Assembly: GCA_000708835.1 (NCBI GenBank)
Contig: DF236982.1
Span: forward strand, 124,001 to 188,000
Direction of reading: 5' to 3'
DNA from: Klebsormidium nitens
Lineage: Eukaryota > Streptophyta > Klebsormidiophyceae > Klebsormidiales > Klebsormidiaceae
Length of the DNA stretch: 64,000 nucleotides
The first letter of the stretch is position 1, and each line of letters opens with the position of its first letter. The notes below the pieces were generated by a model. The model worked only from the letters and a program-made list of their open reading frames with translations, searched no databases and was not told where the DNA came from. Shown one piece after another: positions 51,001 to 63,000 of this stretch. Both the position numbers and the translations under genes were made by a program.

Positions 51001-54000
51001 AGGCCAATCACTCTGCTAGGCAGACTTCAGATGAGCAGCTGAACGTACCTGGGAGCTGTCCGGATTCGGACGAGTGCAGGTAGAGTCTAGATGAGCATCT
51101 AAGGCGTACCTGGGAGCCGTCCGAATCGGACGAGTGCAAGTTGAGTTTAGATGAGCTGCCAAGAGGCGTACCTGGGAGCTGTCCGAATCGGACTCGAGCC
51201 CGACCGCATCGTCTAAGCCTTCGGAGCTGAGAGTCCTGTCCAAACTGGCCCTTTGGGGCCACACAGCCGTGATGTAGAAAGCGTACAGAAACGCCCCTAG
51301 ACTCCGCACCATTTGTTGCGTCCCCTGTGCAGAGAGTGCCGCAAGCAAGGTAAGAACGCTGTAACTTCACACCAGGATGCACCCTAGCTTTGGTTAAACT
51401 ATAGCAATCTAATTTTGGTGCCCTTCAACACAGCAACGTGCGATCTCGACATTTCGGAATCAAGTGTTTGCTTTGTATTGAGAGCCTGATGATTGTCACA
51501 CGCGATGCCATCTGCCGAGTTTGATTTTGCAAGTCGTTGCAACAAAGGATGAGAACCATTTGACACTCTCCTGTCATCGTCAAAAAAGCTGATCTCAACT
51601 CATGAACTATCCGAGTCTGCAGTGTTCGGAAGGTTTCAATCTCCGTCGTCCGAGTTGTCGCGTTGCCAGAACGGGGAGTTATTAAGCGTCCTTCAGTCTC
51701 TTTTGAGCGAAGCTTAAGTCGAGAACCGTTGTCTCGAACAATCTTCATCCTTCTTAAGCAACGGAGTGAGAAACAAGATTGACATTCGGCGGCCAGGAAT
51801 GGGGAGCTTCCGCCATGTTCCGCCCAACGCACCGAAAATTTTCCTCAACCCACGTAAGCTGCGCCTGGAAAAGTGACATAAAATCACTCGCAAAGAATGT
51901 CCGTTGACAGGAGGGCCGTTCAACAAAACGCTGAGCACGTTTGGTTAAGGGCCGCTTCTTCTGGCTGAGACAGATTTAGAAGAATCTTCAATTTAGCAAT
52001 AGTAAGCTTTAGCAATAGTAAGCTCACCAGCCTGGGACGGGTAGGGTTAGTTTGGGGGTTAGGGTGGGTTCGGGTGCGGAGCGGGTGTTTTTGTAGGTTA
52101 GGTTTTTAGTGTTAGTGTCGGAGCTTACTATTGCTAGGGCTTACTATTGCTAAATTGAAGAGACATCGGATCTAGGAGACAATACACTTACCCTCAGGAT
52201 ATTGCTCCGCCTCCACCCTGGGCGGCTCGCGGAACCCCCCGGCGTCAGCACGTCGACGAGGTCTGTCATCACGGTCCTCGGCAAAGGGTTCATAAATGGG
52301 TCGGCCAGAACGGCGTAGACCAGACATCCGTCCTCCCGGCGACGCTCGCTGCCGAACCACAGCCGCAGGGTCGCCTCCCTCTCGGCGTTCCCCAGCGCGT
52401 CGTGCACGCGCCACCACTCCAGGAGCGTGTTCCTGACGTCATCGTACACGTCAGCCTCGGAGCCGTTCTTCATGAGCATGAGCTTCTCCGCGAGCCGCTG
52501 CAGGCGGCGCAGGAGCGCGTCGCCGGGCGGCAGGTGCGCGAGCGACCGGGGCGCGAACGCGGCCGCGGCGCGCAGCTGCTGCGCGTAGAAGCGGCGCGGC
52601 GTTTCCAGCGTCACGCGCAGCGCGTCGAGCGCGCGGTGGAGGTACTGCGGCGTATGGGATGGAGATCAGTAATGACACTAGTAAGCTGTAAGATAGGAAA
52701 ATCACCAGCATGGGATGTGACGCAAGTGCCGAGGGCCCTCTTCACCCTTCTGCCGCTTCTTAGCAGAAAGTAGATTGTTGAGTTTCACAAGGGGCAACGA
52801 AAGGAGGACTTGCGATCACTAGTATCGGCTGCTGTGAGTCCTTGGAGGAGACACGGACTCACACAGTTGAGTCGAAATCCTTCTGTAAGTCTCACCTTCC
52901 CAGTCTTGAGCAGGGCCTTCCCCGGGTCGGCTTGGAGGCCATACGAATGCTCCAGGAAGCTCGCAAGATTCTCTTGCACGCAGACCCCCCACTCGGCCGG
53001 GCTGAGATTTGGCGGTCTGGACCCCGGGTGCGTCTTCTTGGCGTTCTGGATGTCCACCGCGTGCTGGACCGCGGCTTCCGTGTAGTACGCTTCGTTGGCA
53101 AACATGAGGGAGAAGCTGATCTGCGCCACAGGAAGGTTTGGCTGCTAATCAGGTTTAATAACCAAACTTTGGTGTGGTTCTTTGACCAATAAAGGCGTTG
53201 TAGCCATGCTAAAAACGTGGTTACTGCTTGAGTCTGGTTATGGGACATTCAAATAGCTTTGAACCAGCCCGTAACCGACTATGTTCAAGCGCCGAAGATC
53301 CCTGTGCGCGAGTCAACGCACACCAGAGTGTTAAGATGAGGGCCGTCTTTGATGGATCAGGCGGTTTCAAAGTCTGTGATCAGTCTAATGTTGCTTCGTG
53401 AATGTCTGCATGTTACAACAGAAGATTTTGCTGAGTAGAAGAGCTGCGAACCGGCTCCTTGATCGAGGTAAGCAAGGCGCCTGAATGGCAGTACGCTTTT
53501 AACCGGAACGAGAAAGAGGTCTGATAAAATTAGACACGACTAAAAAATGTACTCCCTTAAGGTGGTCAAAAATAAAAGGTCTACAGCGCAGATAGAAGTT
53601 AAGATTCTTTCACAACAGCGATTATAGTTGACATCCTCTTCCGTGTATGGAAAGAAGCTCTTGGTCACGAATGTAGTTTGAACGAAATAGTTTTGGATGC
53701 GGGGTGTAGAAATTAATTCTGACCGAGACGTGTCCGCAAAGTTGCAGGGTGGCCTTAAGAGCCGTCGGTCAGACCCATACTCCACTATTGCAAAACCTTG
53801 TAGACACAGTAAGGTTTGGCTGCTAACCAGGTTTAGTAACCAGACTTTAGTGTGGTTCTTTGACCAATAACCGCGTGATAGCCATGCTTAAAAACGTGGT
53901 TATTGCTCGAATTTAGTTTATTGGACATTCAACCAGCTTTGAACCAGCCCGTATCGACCGCCTATGTTTAACCGCCAAAAATCCTTGTGAGTGCCTCTCC

Positions 54001-57000
54001 CATTTGCTCACCGTATCGCGGAACGACGAGGCGACGTAGTCCAGGCCCAACTGCAGCGGTGGCGGATCCGCATCGGATACCGAGATTTTGGGCAGCCACG
54101 CCAAGTAATAGGGGTTCAGATTGTCGAAATCGTCATTCAGGCTCTCTGCGAATGGTCAACAGATCCACGTCAGCACACCTGCCTGAAGGATGAGCTAAGC
54201 TCTGGCAGGGCCACACGTATTCCGAGTATGCGTTTCTGGAAACGCACCTGGAAAACCGCCAAGAATCTTTTCATGACTGCAGCCGAACCTTTAAAAGAGT
54301 TCAGGCTGATTGTTCTGTGAATGGATTCAAACAAACTCGAGGCTTGCACTGGTCGATCCTTAGACTCACACCGACTCAATGTTTGCTTTCAAACAAGGCG
54401 ATCCGCGTAACCACCTGTAATAAACATGAAGCTAGGGCTTTAACACACGCTCTGGTTCCTATTGATGTTGCTCGCCTCCTGAATGATCCAGACACCCCTT
54501 TGTCAAGGAGCCATCCACAGGAGCCAGTCAACGTCTCATCCGGGCTTTACTCAGCCTCCATCTGCGTCGTCCTGGGTGCATCCATTCGTTTCTACATACG
54601 ACGCCTCGACGGCAGATTCTTATTGCTTAACCGATTAAGTTGAAAGGTCTTTCTGTCACGCTTAGACTGGGTCGATTAAGAATGCAAATAAAGGAAAGGG
54701 GACCTTGTTTCGTTGGGACTTCAACCAGGATCGACCTGAGAAGCAGGGCTCGATCGTACTAACGCCCTTTGCCCTTTGTAGGAAGCGCGCGCTCACCTCT
54801 AAGCACGAGCTCCAAGGCCGGGTCTACTGGCACACGCGTGTAGCTCTTTATCTGCTTAAAGCTGTAGAGCCGCTTATCGATCGTTTCAAGCATCCTCTCG
54901 TAGATCCAGTTCGTCTTGGACATGAGCGCGCTCCGCGCGCCCGCCCCGCCCGCGCGCAAGGCGTCGACCGGCCTCTCCCCGCGCGCGTACAGCCCCCCCC
55001 CGACTCCGCACGCCGCGAGAAACCGCGCGGCGCGCGTCGCGGCGAAGCCGACGATGGGGTCCGCGTCGGGGAAGCGCTGGAAGCCGCCGGGCGCTTCCGC
55101 GAGCGCGCCCTCGAAGCCGCGCGCATACGCGCGCGCGGACTCGCGGATCGTCAGGAACTCGGTTTCTGTGGTGTTGAGCGCCAGCCGCGTAAGGGCCCAG
55201 CCCATCTGGCTGGACACGTCCCAGAGGCGAGCCCTGGGGTGCTGGACGCCGCCGTATGGTTGGCCGACACGTGGCACGTGCCCAACAAGCACCAGCTTCT
55301 TTGCGTCTCCAACTTCGTTCAAGCCGCGCAGGAAGCCGGGGCCGTACAGGTTCACGTCGAAGACGATGCCGGATTCCGCTTTGCCCCTGGAGCAGCGGAA
55401 CGAGAGCAGGCGATTGGTTGTATGATTGGAACGCTTGTTGAAGATCAGGGGTGATTTGACATAAGCGCCTCGTCCCTGGCGTCGGAGAAGGGGAACAGAG
55501 ATACGACCGCAATTGAAGGATGCCGGTGACGCGGGTCGATGGAAATAGGGGACGGCGCGCAAGTAGTTGTAGAAACAAGGTCACGGGTCAGGGCGAAACG
55601 ATTTTCTGAGACATGTTGAAGGAGAAAATGTTGTTCAGCATGCTGTCGTCTACAAGGCAGCCGCAAATTATGCGAATCAACACGTTATCTCGCGGCAGGG
55701 GCGCTGCTTCGCAGCGGTCAGTGACGCATGCAACAAACAAAAGGTCGGCAAAGGAATTGCGAAGTCCAACAGCCAAAGGAGGGAATTATCACATGTTGAT
55801 TGGGCTTTACCAAGCGAGAGCTCCCGCGTTCTTTTTTCGATGGTGTCCAAGCATATCGCTCCATCACCAGTCTGGCTTGGAATCATTTATCTTAAATCCA
55901 GCGAGACCAAGGCTTCCGACCAGAGAGTCCATCGACGCTCCTTGAAAAGGCTCGAAAATCGTCGAGCCCGGACCGTGAAGGGCAACGATCGTACAAAGAA
56001 GGAAAATTTCAGATACCATTGAATCCCTAGATATTTTATACGATTTTCGGGACCGGCTTGTCCAGCTTGTTCAAGGATCGCAGGAATAAAAGACAAGCCA
56101 GAGGCCGCCTTGGGCCCAGTGTTTTGAAGCGACGTCCTTAACGCTCGGTTTGGTCATTCCGGCTCGTAAACTCAACCCCATTTGAGCCAATCGTTGGTAA
56201 ATTGTTCCGTCCAGTGGGCTGTAGCCGACTGATCCAGGTATGCGATTTCTGCACGCTGCAACACGTTCCTGAATCACGTAACTAGCCACACTGCAGTAGA
56301 CTTGATCAGGCGGCCGGTTTTGACAAAGTGTGCAACAAGACCCTGCGGCACATTGGTCAAAGCATTCCGCCTCACCAGCGGTCTCGGAAGAAACGATTGA
56401 AAATGCCGACGGCCTCCCCGGCATGGACTCCCCTCCAGACCGGTACGTCGATGTCGGACGTGCGGACCGAGGAACCGGACGGCTCCTCGAACCCCAGCTC
56501 CGGGTCACGCGGCACCTCTGGGAGGACCATGTTGTACCAGATTTTGCGCCACTCATAGTTGCGGTACGCTATCAGCAGGTCCATAAACCTTCCGGTGTCC
56601 TTCTCGTTCTTTCCGCCCAGCAGGGCCTTCTTGCAGACCTCCCAACTGCAGGGGAAGATTCGTGGTATCACAATGTTGGGTTTGCGGAGAAGAACGTATG
56701 GAAGCTTGCCATTTTGAATCAATCATGCTCAAATGGAAGCACTCTTTAATCTGCGGAATTTTGACGCAGTCGAACGCTTCTTTTGAGACTGCTCGTCGGG
56801 ACTCCTCCTCTTTTCTTCTTTTCCTTTCTCGCCATTAGTCTTGGAAGTCCATCTTCTGTGTAGGAGCATTTCCGCTGTTATCATTAACCTGATCACACCA
56901 TCTGAAGCAAGCAAGCGCAGGATCTGATCTTCATCTCTCCGCGAAATCAAAAACGAAAAAGCTTGCTTTACTGTCAAGCGCCGACAAGGATCTCTCCAAA

Positions 57001-60000
57001 ACAAGAATTCCGTCGTCACTGTCGGTATTAGGCAAAGCACTGTCGAAGGCTGAAAATCCGAGCGCCCCTTATCTGGGAGCCGTCAGCCTAGCTTTCTTAC
57101 CTGTTCTCAAATATCGACTCCATGACTCCTTTGCAACCATCCAACGCCGTCCGGATCTGACGCTCCTCCTCCCAAGCATCCACGAATTCGGGAGACATGT
57201 TCACAAGATCGGTCAGCTGTTTCGCCGCGTCATCAATCCTCTTCTTCTCCCTCTCCAAGTATTCGGCTTGACCTTCACCCCGGCAGATCTCCGCGATATT
57301 GTTGATCCTGTCTGAACTAACGTCACGTGAGCGCCCGCCTAAAAGCCGAAACACGTCGAAGTCAGGGGTCCGTTTTACCGGCAACTCGAGACTTCCCCCC
57401 CTGGCGACCAAAAGCGCCCCGATCTGCTGCGCGGCCTCCCAGCCGAGCGGCCCCGCCAGTCCGTACAAGTCCGCCGCCAACACGTCCTCTTCTTCGCTCC
57501 GTCCGATCGTTGCTCGGACGAGCTCGGACGCTGCTTCTCCCGCGTCCGAATTTTCGGACACGGCCTCCACGTACGTGATCAGGCCGTTCACGGTGTCCGC
57601 GTTCCAGCGGTCCGGGGGGTTCCCCGACGCGCCTTCGGGCGTCCGAAGGAACGACTCAAAGCCGACCAGCTGCCAAGCGGCGAAGATCAGCTCCCGGGAG
57701 CTTGCCCGGGGCAGGCAGAGGGCCAGGAGCGCGCCAAAGAGGCGCAGGCGGTCGGGCTCGGTAAGCGATCCCGAGCGCGCGGCGCGCGCGATGTCGAGAC
57801 CCACCTGCGCAGGGGAAGGGGGTTTCGAGGAAGTTTGCGAGAGGTATGTTGACCGCAGCGCGATTCTGCTTTCTGGTTGAAGAAGCATTTCACGTTTTGG
57901 ATAAGGCGACCACATGTGCAGAAAAAGAGACTGATGACAATGAACATTCAATTCCAGCGCTTAAAGCCGCTGCAAGTTATCATCTGATCTCGAATGCTGC
58001 CAAGCACCTAAGAGGTCTTTCAGAAGAGTCCGCGGAAGTCAGCTGGGAGCAAGCAGAAAAGATTGGCTGGTTTGAAGTACGCTGAGTTGGGAGCTGATTC
58101 GGAAGACGGATCCGCTGCACAACGCACAAGTGCAAGCAGACGGTAATATCCACAATTGATCGGCCGTCTAGTCGCCTACGGAAACCCGAGGCGGAACCGG
58201 AACGGCCAACCAACCTGTACGCCCTGGATGCTCCCTGTGAGCGCGAGTATTCCCCCCAGCAGTTCCTTCTCCCGGGGGTGTTCCCCGACCAGTCCTACAA
58301 CCGGGGTCTCCACGTTGGAACCAAGCGCGCGCATCTGGTCGGTACCCGCGGAAGGTTCCCAGGGGGGGACGGCGGTGCGGCCCATGACTTCGCCGAACCA
58401 GAACCCCGCGCCGCCTTTCTCGGCGATGAGGGAGGCGACGAACGAACGGCGGGCGGCGTCTTCGTCGATCTCGCTGGAAACAGAAAGGCGCTGTTTGTGT
58501 GCTCGTGGTGACGACCAGAGTTACTGGGGGCTCAAACAAAGGCAAGCAAGGACTAATTCTGAAAGTTCCGCTGTTTGCTGGATATTCATGGGGAAAGGTC
58601 CGAAAGCCACCGTTGTCTGGCTAGGCTCAGACTTAAATCGAAAGTCGGAGCATTCAAAGTTGTCAGGGGCCATTGCTTCTGGGCTGTATGAAACTGAACC
58701 CGTGATCCATCGCTAAGATTTTTACACCAGGCTTCACGGTCGGGGCCAGTGCTTGGATTTGGGGAACGACTTTAGCGATGAGTCCGGTTTGACACCATCG
58801 ACACCTCAGAAAGCATTAACGGAGAAGTGCAAAGCCATGGGATGGGCATTCTCGCAAGGCTCAGATGGTAGAATTTGGAAGTTGCGTGTACCTAGTTCCA
58901 AAGAGACAAGCCAATAACGCTCAAATGGAGACTGAGGGATACAATTTGTTACCCGGCAAACTTGACAAGAAAGTCGTTGTGCGCCGCCACCTTCGCAACG
59001 AGTTCCTCGTCCCACGCGAGAAACGCGGGCGGGCTGGTAACCTTCTTTCCCGCTGACATTCCGGTCGCCAGAGGGCTCAGCGCTCCGTTTGCCAAAGCGG
59101 GAGGCGCTCCGTTCGCCGTCCCGTTCGCCGTTCCGGCCGCTGATCCGTCTCCCATTCCGTTCGCCGATCCGCCCGGGGATTCATCCGGAATGTCTACGGG
59201 CGGCGGTCGCCCCGCGGCCGCGGCGTCATAAGCGTCCCAGAAGTCCAGGTCGTATGCGAGCCCCGTCGCAACGCCCAGAACGGAACGAACTAGCATGGGA
59301 TCGTTCAGCGGTGCGATCAGTGAGTAGATCGCAGCGTACGTCGAGTTGATGTCGGGAGAGTCTCTGGCGGGGGTGTTGAGCGCAGGGGTGCCAGCAGCCA
59401 CGCAGGCCTCCCCCCCGATGCGGCGGAGTTCCTCCCAAAGGACGGCACGTGCCTGGTCGAGGGAGCGGTCGACGCCGGGGACGGCGGCAATCACTCTCTG
59501 TAAGAACGAACGATAAAAGGATACAAGAGTATCAGATCTCAGATAGGATGTCGGAGAGAATATCATGTCAGCCCCTTCAGCTTCGTTGTCTTCTCATCGA
59601 ATTAAGAGAGAACAACGGAAGGAGCCTTGATCAGCGATCCGAAAAAGGACTGGCTAGATAGAGGGAAAGCAGATTGGCGAGAGATTTGCAGGCACGATCC
59701 AATTACTTCATAAAGGGAGGTTGCTCCTGCCGATGAAGTGCAAGCTCTGAAAGAGCTGAAAGAGCAGGCAGAACTTTGGACGGAAACCCTTGCTTTCTTT
59801 CATGAGGGCGTCTATAAGCATTTTCTACAGCGTTTCATCCGCGTAGCCAAGTGTTTCTAGCACTTTTTAGATTCTCCTACAGATGTGCTTTAACAATAAA
59901 GCCGCTTCGGAAGATCATCTTTCTCACCTGCAGATATGCGCTGACCCGCTCCGCCGCCGTGCCGGCTCCCGGGGGGGGCTCCAGCAGGTCCGCAGGGCCC

Positions 60001-63000
60001 CCCCGCGGTGTAAAGTCCGAACTGGCGGGGTCGCGGACGGTGTCCGTTGAAAGCCGTTCGAAGGCCCCCCCGCTGAGAATCTCCAGCAGAGCCCCGTCAC
60101 CTGCCAGCTGGGCGGCGGCCCTCAAACCCTTAAACCCTCCGGCCGCGAGCGCCCTCGCGTAAATCTGGAAAAACAAGTCAAGTGTTGATATGGAGTGAGC
60201 GCAAATGCTCTCGAGAATTCCACGGCTCTTTATTTTGTTGAAGAGAGGGAACGTTTTCTCTGCTCGACTGGAAGTTGGCTGGTGGTAAGTTGCACGTCGG
60301 TGCAAAGAATCGAGTTCCGAAGAAAGGGCTTCTCATCGACCAGAGACTCCTCGCGCTCCTGAGGTAAGGTTCAGTGCTAGCGTTTCAATGGATAACGACA
60401 CTTGTATGTGAACAATGTTTCCCGGTTGATTGTTGCGAAACTTCGCGAACTTTATCTCTGAGACTTCAAAAACTTCCACGCCAAGAACGTACCTGACAGG
60501 CGTCCCAGTCAAGGGCCGCCGGGGGTGGTGCGCCGTTCACTGCCTTCTTCCACTCCAGAATCGGATCCCGCCGTTTACCAGTCGTTGGGTTCTTCAACAT
60601 TCGCAAGTCTTCGGGCGACAATCCGCTCTGCGCCTCGAGCTTTCGAACCACCGCCGTCGAGTCCCCTTCTCCCGTGAGGGTGACGTCACGGCGTGTCGTC
60701 ACTGTGCTTGGGTTCGCGGCCGTTGGCAGATCGCGGGGGGAAGCGCTTCTTGTGAAGTTTCCTCCTGGGGGGGGTAGGAGCGGTAGAACCTCCCGCCCGC
60801 TTCCATTCTTGAGTTTGAAGATGGGCCGTTGGGTGAAGCGGCCCTTCTTCAGGCCCCCCTTGACGGCAATGATGACGTCACCGATGCGGGCAGTGTCCCC
60901 CCCGGAAGCGAGAAGCGTCCCGTAGAAGAAGTGGCTGAACGCTCCTACGGGGCCGCCGTTGATCGTGGCATCGGCGCTCGTCTGAGACTCCCTGCCAGGG
61001 GGTAAATCCTTGCGGTGTTTCTGCAATTGTGACGTCAGATCTCTTACTTGTTCTCAGGAGCTCGACCGATAGAACCGAAGAAAGGGGTGCAAATTAAAGG
61101 GTTGGAAGCCCTTGTTGAACCGGTAGTGGACACAAAGCCCCAGGTACCAGGGCAGGTAGAACGAGGAAAGGAAAGAGCACACTTGAAAGCCCTCACACAC
61201 TGCAGATGATGCTTGCTTAACGAAGACGGTCGACTCGTTCAGGGGGACCAAACCCCAGTTTGAGGGCCGGAACCATGTTCTGAGCCGTCCGATGAACTTC
61301 TCCTTCAATTGAACGGTCTAGATTTCGTTCTGGAGCGTCCAAAGCGCTGGGTGGACCTAAGGTTGGCTTGTGGATTGGGTCTAGTGGTTAGTTGTGCAGT
61401 TAGTTTACGCAATTCTGCCTGGATAACTCTCCTAACTAGCACAGTATAGCTCCTAAACCCCTTCTTGCCCCAACCCAAATTTCAAGAATTGCAAACAAGA
61501 CCTTTCGGAGGTTTGATTCCACCAAATTTTCGGACTAGAGGTTTGGCTGCTTGCACATGGTTCAGGATGCAAACCTATTCACCTGGGGTGTTTGGTCCCC
61601 CTGGACTCGTTCCAGGATTCAGAAATGCCTTTTGTGGCAGAACTGTCTAGGTCTCACCCGCAAGCTGACCACATGACCGGAATCTCAGCGGCTTTGCCGG
61701 TCGGGTCCAGAAGTCCTGTTCGGTTGTAGCTGGAAGCTGGGGGGACCGGGCCACGGGTCGAGCCTCCCTGCTCGCTCGCAAAGCTGAAGCTGATCTTCCG
61801 GTTGCGGAACGGCGGGGAGCCGGACTCCTCCAAAAGCCCCCGCTGACCGGAACCGGAACCTGGAGGCGAACGGGTACAACGTACCCTGACTTCAGATTCT
61901 AAGCAGTTTTATTGGTGTCTTCATACCCGTGACGAGGAACAATCAGGAACGCCTAGGTGGCGACTTGCCGCAAGCGGACGGGGGAGCGTCCGATGACAAG
62001 CAGTAGCACGGTTGCAGTTCTCGTGGAGCGCGCACTACGAAATCAGAAAATAATCCCTAATTAAGTCTCCGAGTCAGGTTTTTTGCGCGGACGTTTAAAG
62101 CAGTCAAGAGGCGTAGAAAATTTCAAGACGACAAAGCAAAGCGGGAAAGTCTTGCTTCCGAAACTCTTCAATTCGTTACGCTGCACTTGGATGCCTCCGA
62201 TTTGAACCACTGCAGGAGATGCTGACAAGTGCTTTGCCAGCTCGGCCCAAATCAAGCGGCCAAGCTAGAGCAAAATAACATTCCTCATTTGTGAAAATTG
62301 AGAGGAATGATTTACCCGGGGAGTCGTCCCCTGAGTGGCAGCAGTCTAGAACGACGACGCCCCACACTCCGGGGCGGAAGTTGTGGATCAGGTCCTTGAA
62401 CTCCTCCTGTCCAATGTAGTTGTCAAAGCCGTCGTTTTTGGACACCTTCACGTCCGAAGGGCAAAGGATCTCCTTCAGCCCGTCCCATTCTTCACCGGTT
62501 GAGTCTGGGGCCTGGATTATAAAGAAACTTACGGTCCTCAGAAGGTGCCAGGTTTATATATTTGGACTTTATTTTGAACTTCTCACCGAGGTTGCAACAG
62601 ATTGTTTGACTATCTAAAAGCCTTTAGGTTGTCCAATGACACTACCTGCATGTTCTTTCTCACTGCAGCCGGCCCTTTCAAGTTCTTTGCATGGATTATA
62701 GAGAGCTGCGCTGCTGCTGCAAGTATTACCAAAATGGAACACAAGGAGCTGGTCAAATTCAAGGAGGAGCCAACCGAAAAAAGCTTGAAGTCTGGACTCC
62801 GATCTTTGAACTTTGAAAATGGATTGAACTTCTTCCATGATTTGCCTTGGTAGGATTGCACGCACGCAGATCCAAGCAAAGAAACTTGGCTGAGATTCAA
62901 GGCAAACAGATCCAAAGCTGAAGAATATGTATGAATGCCTGCATTTTTTGAAAGTACAAGTCTCGAAGCAAGGGGACCAGGTTGAAGGCAGTGTCTATAT

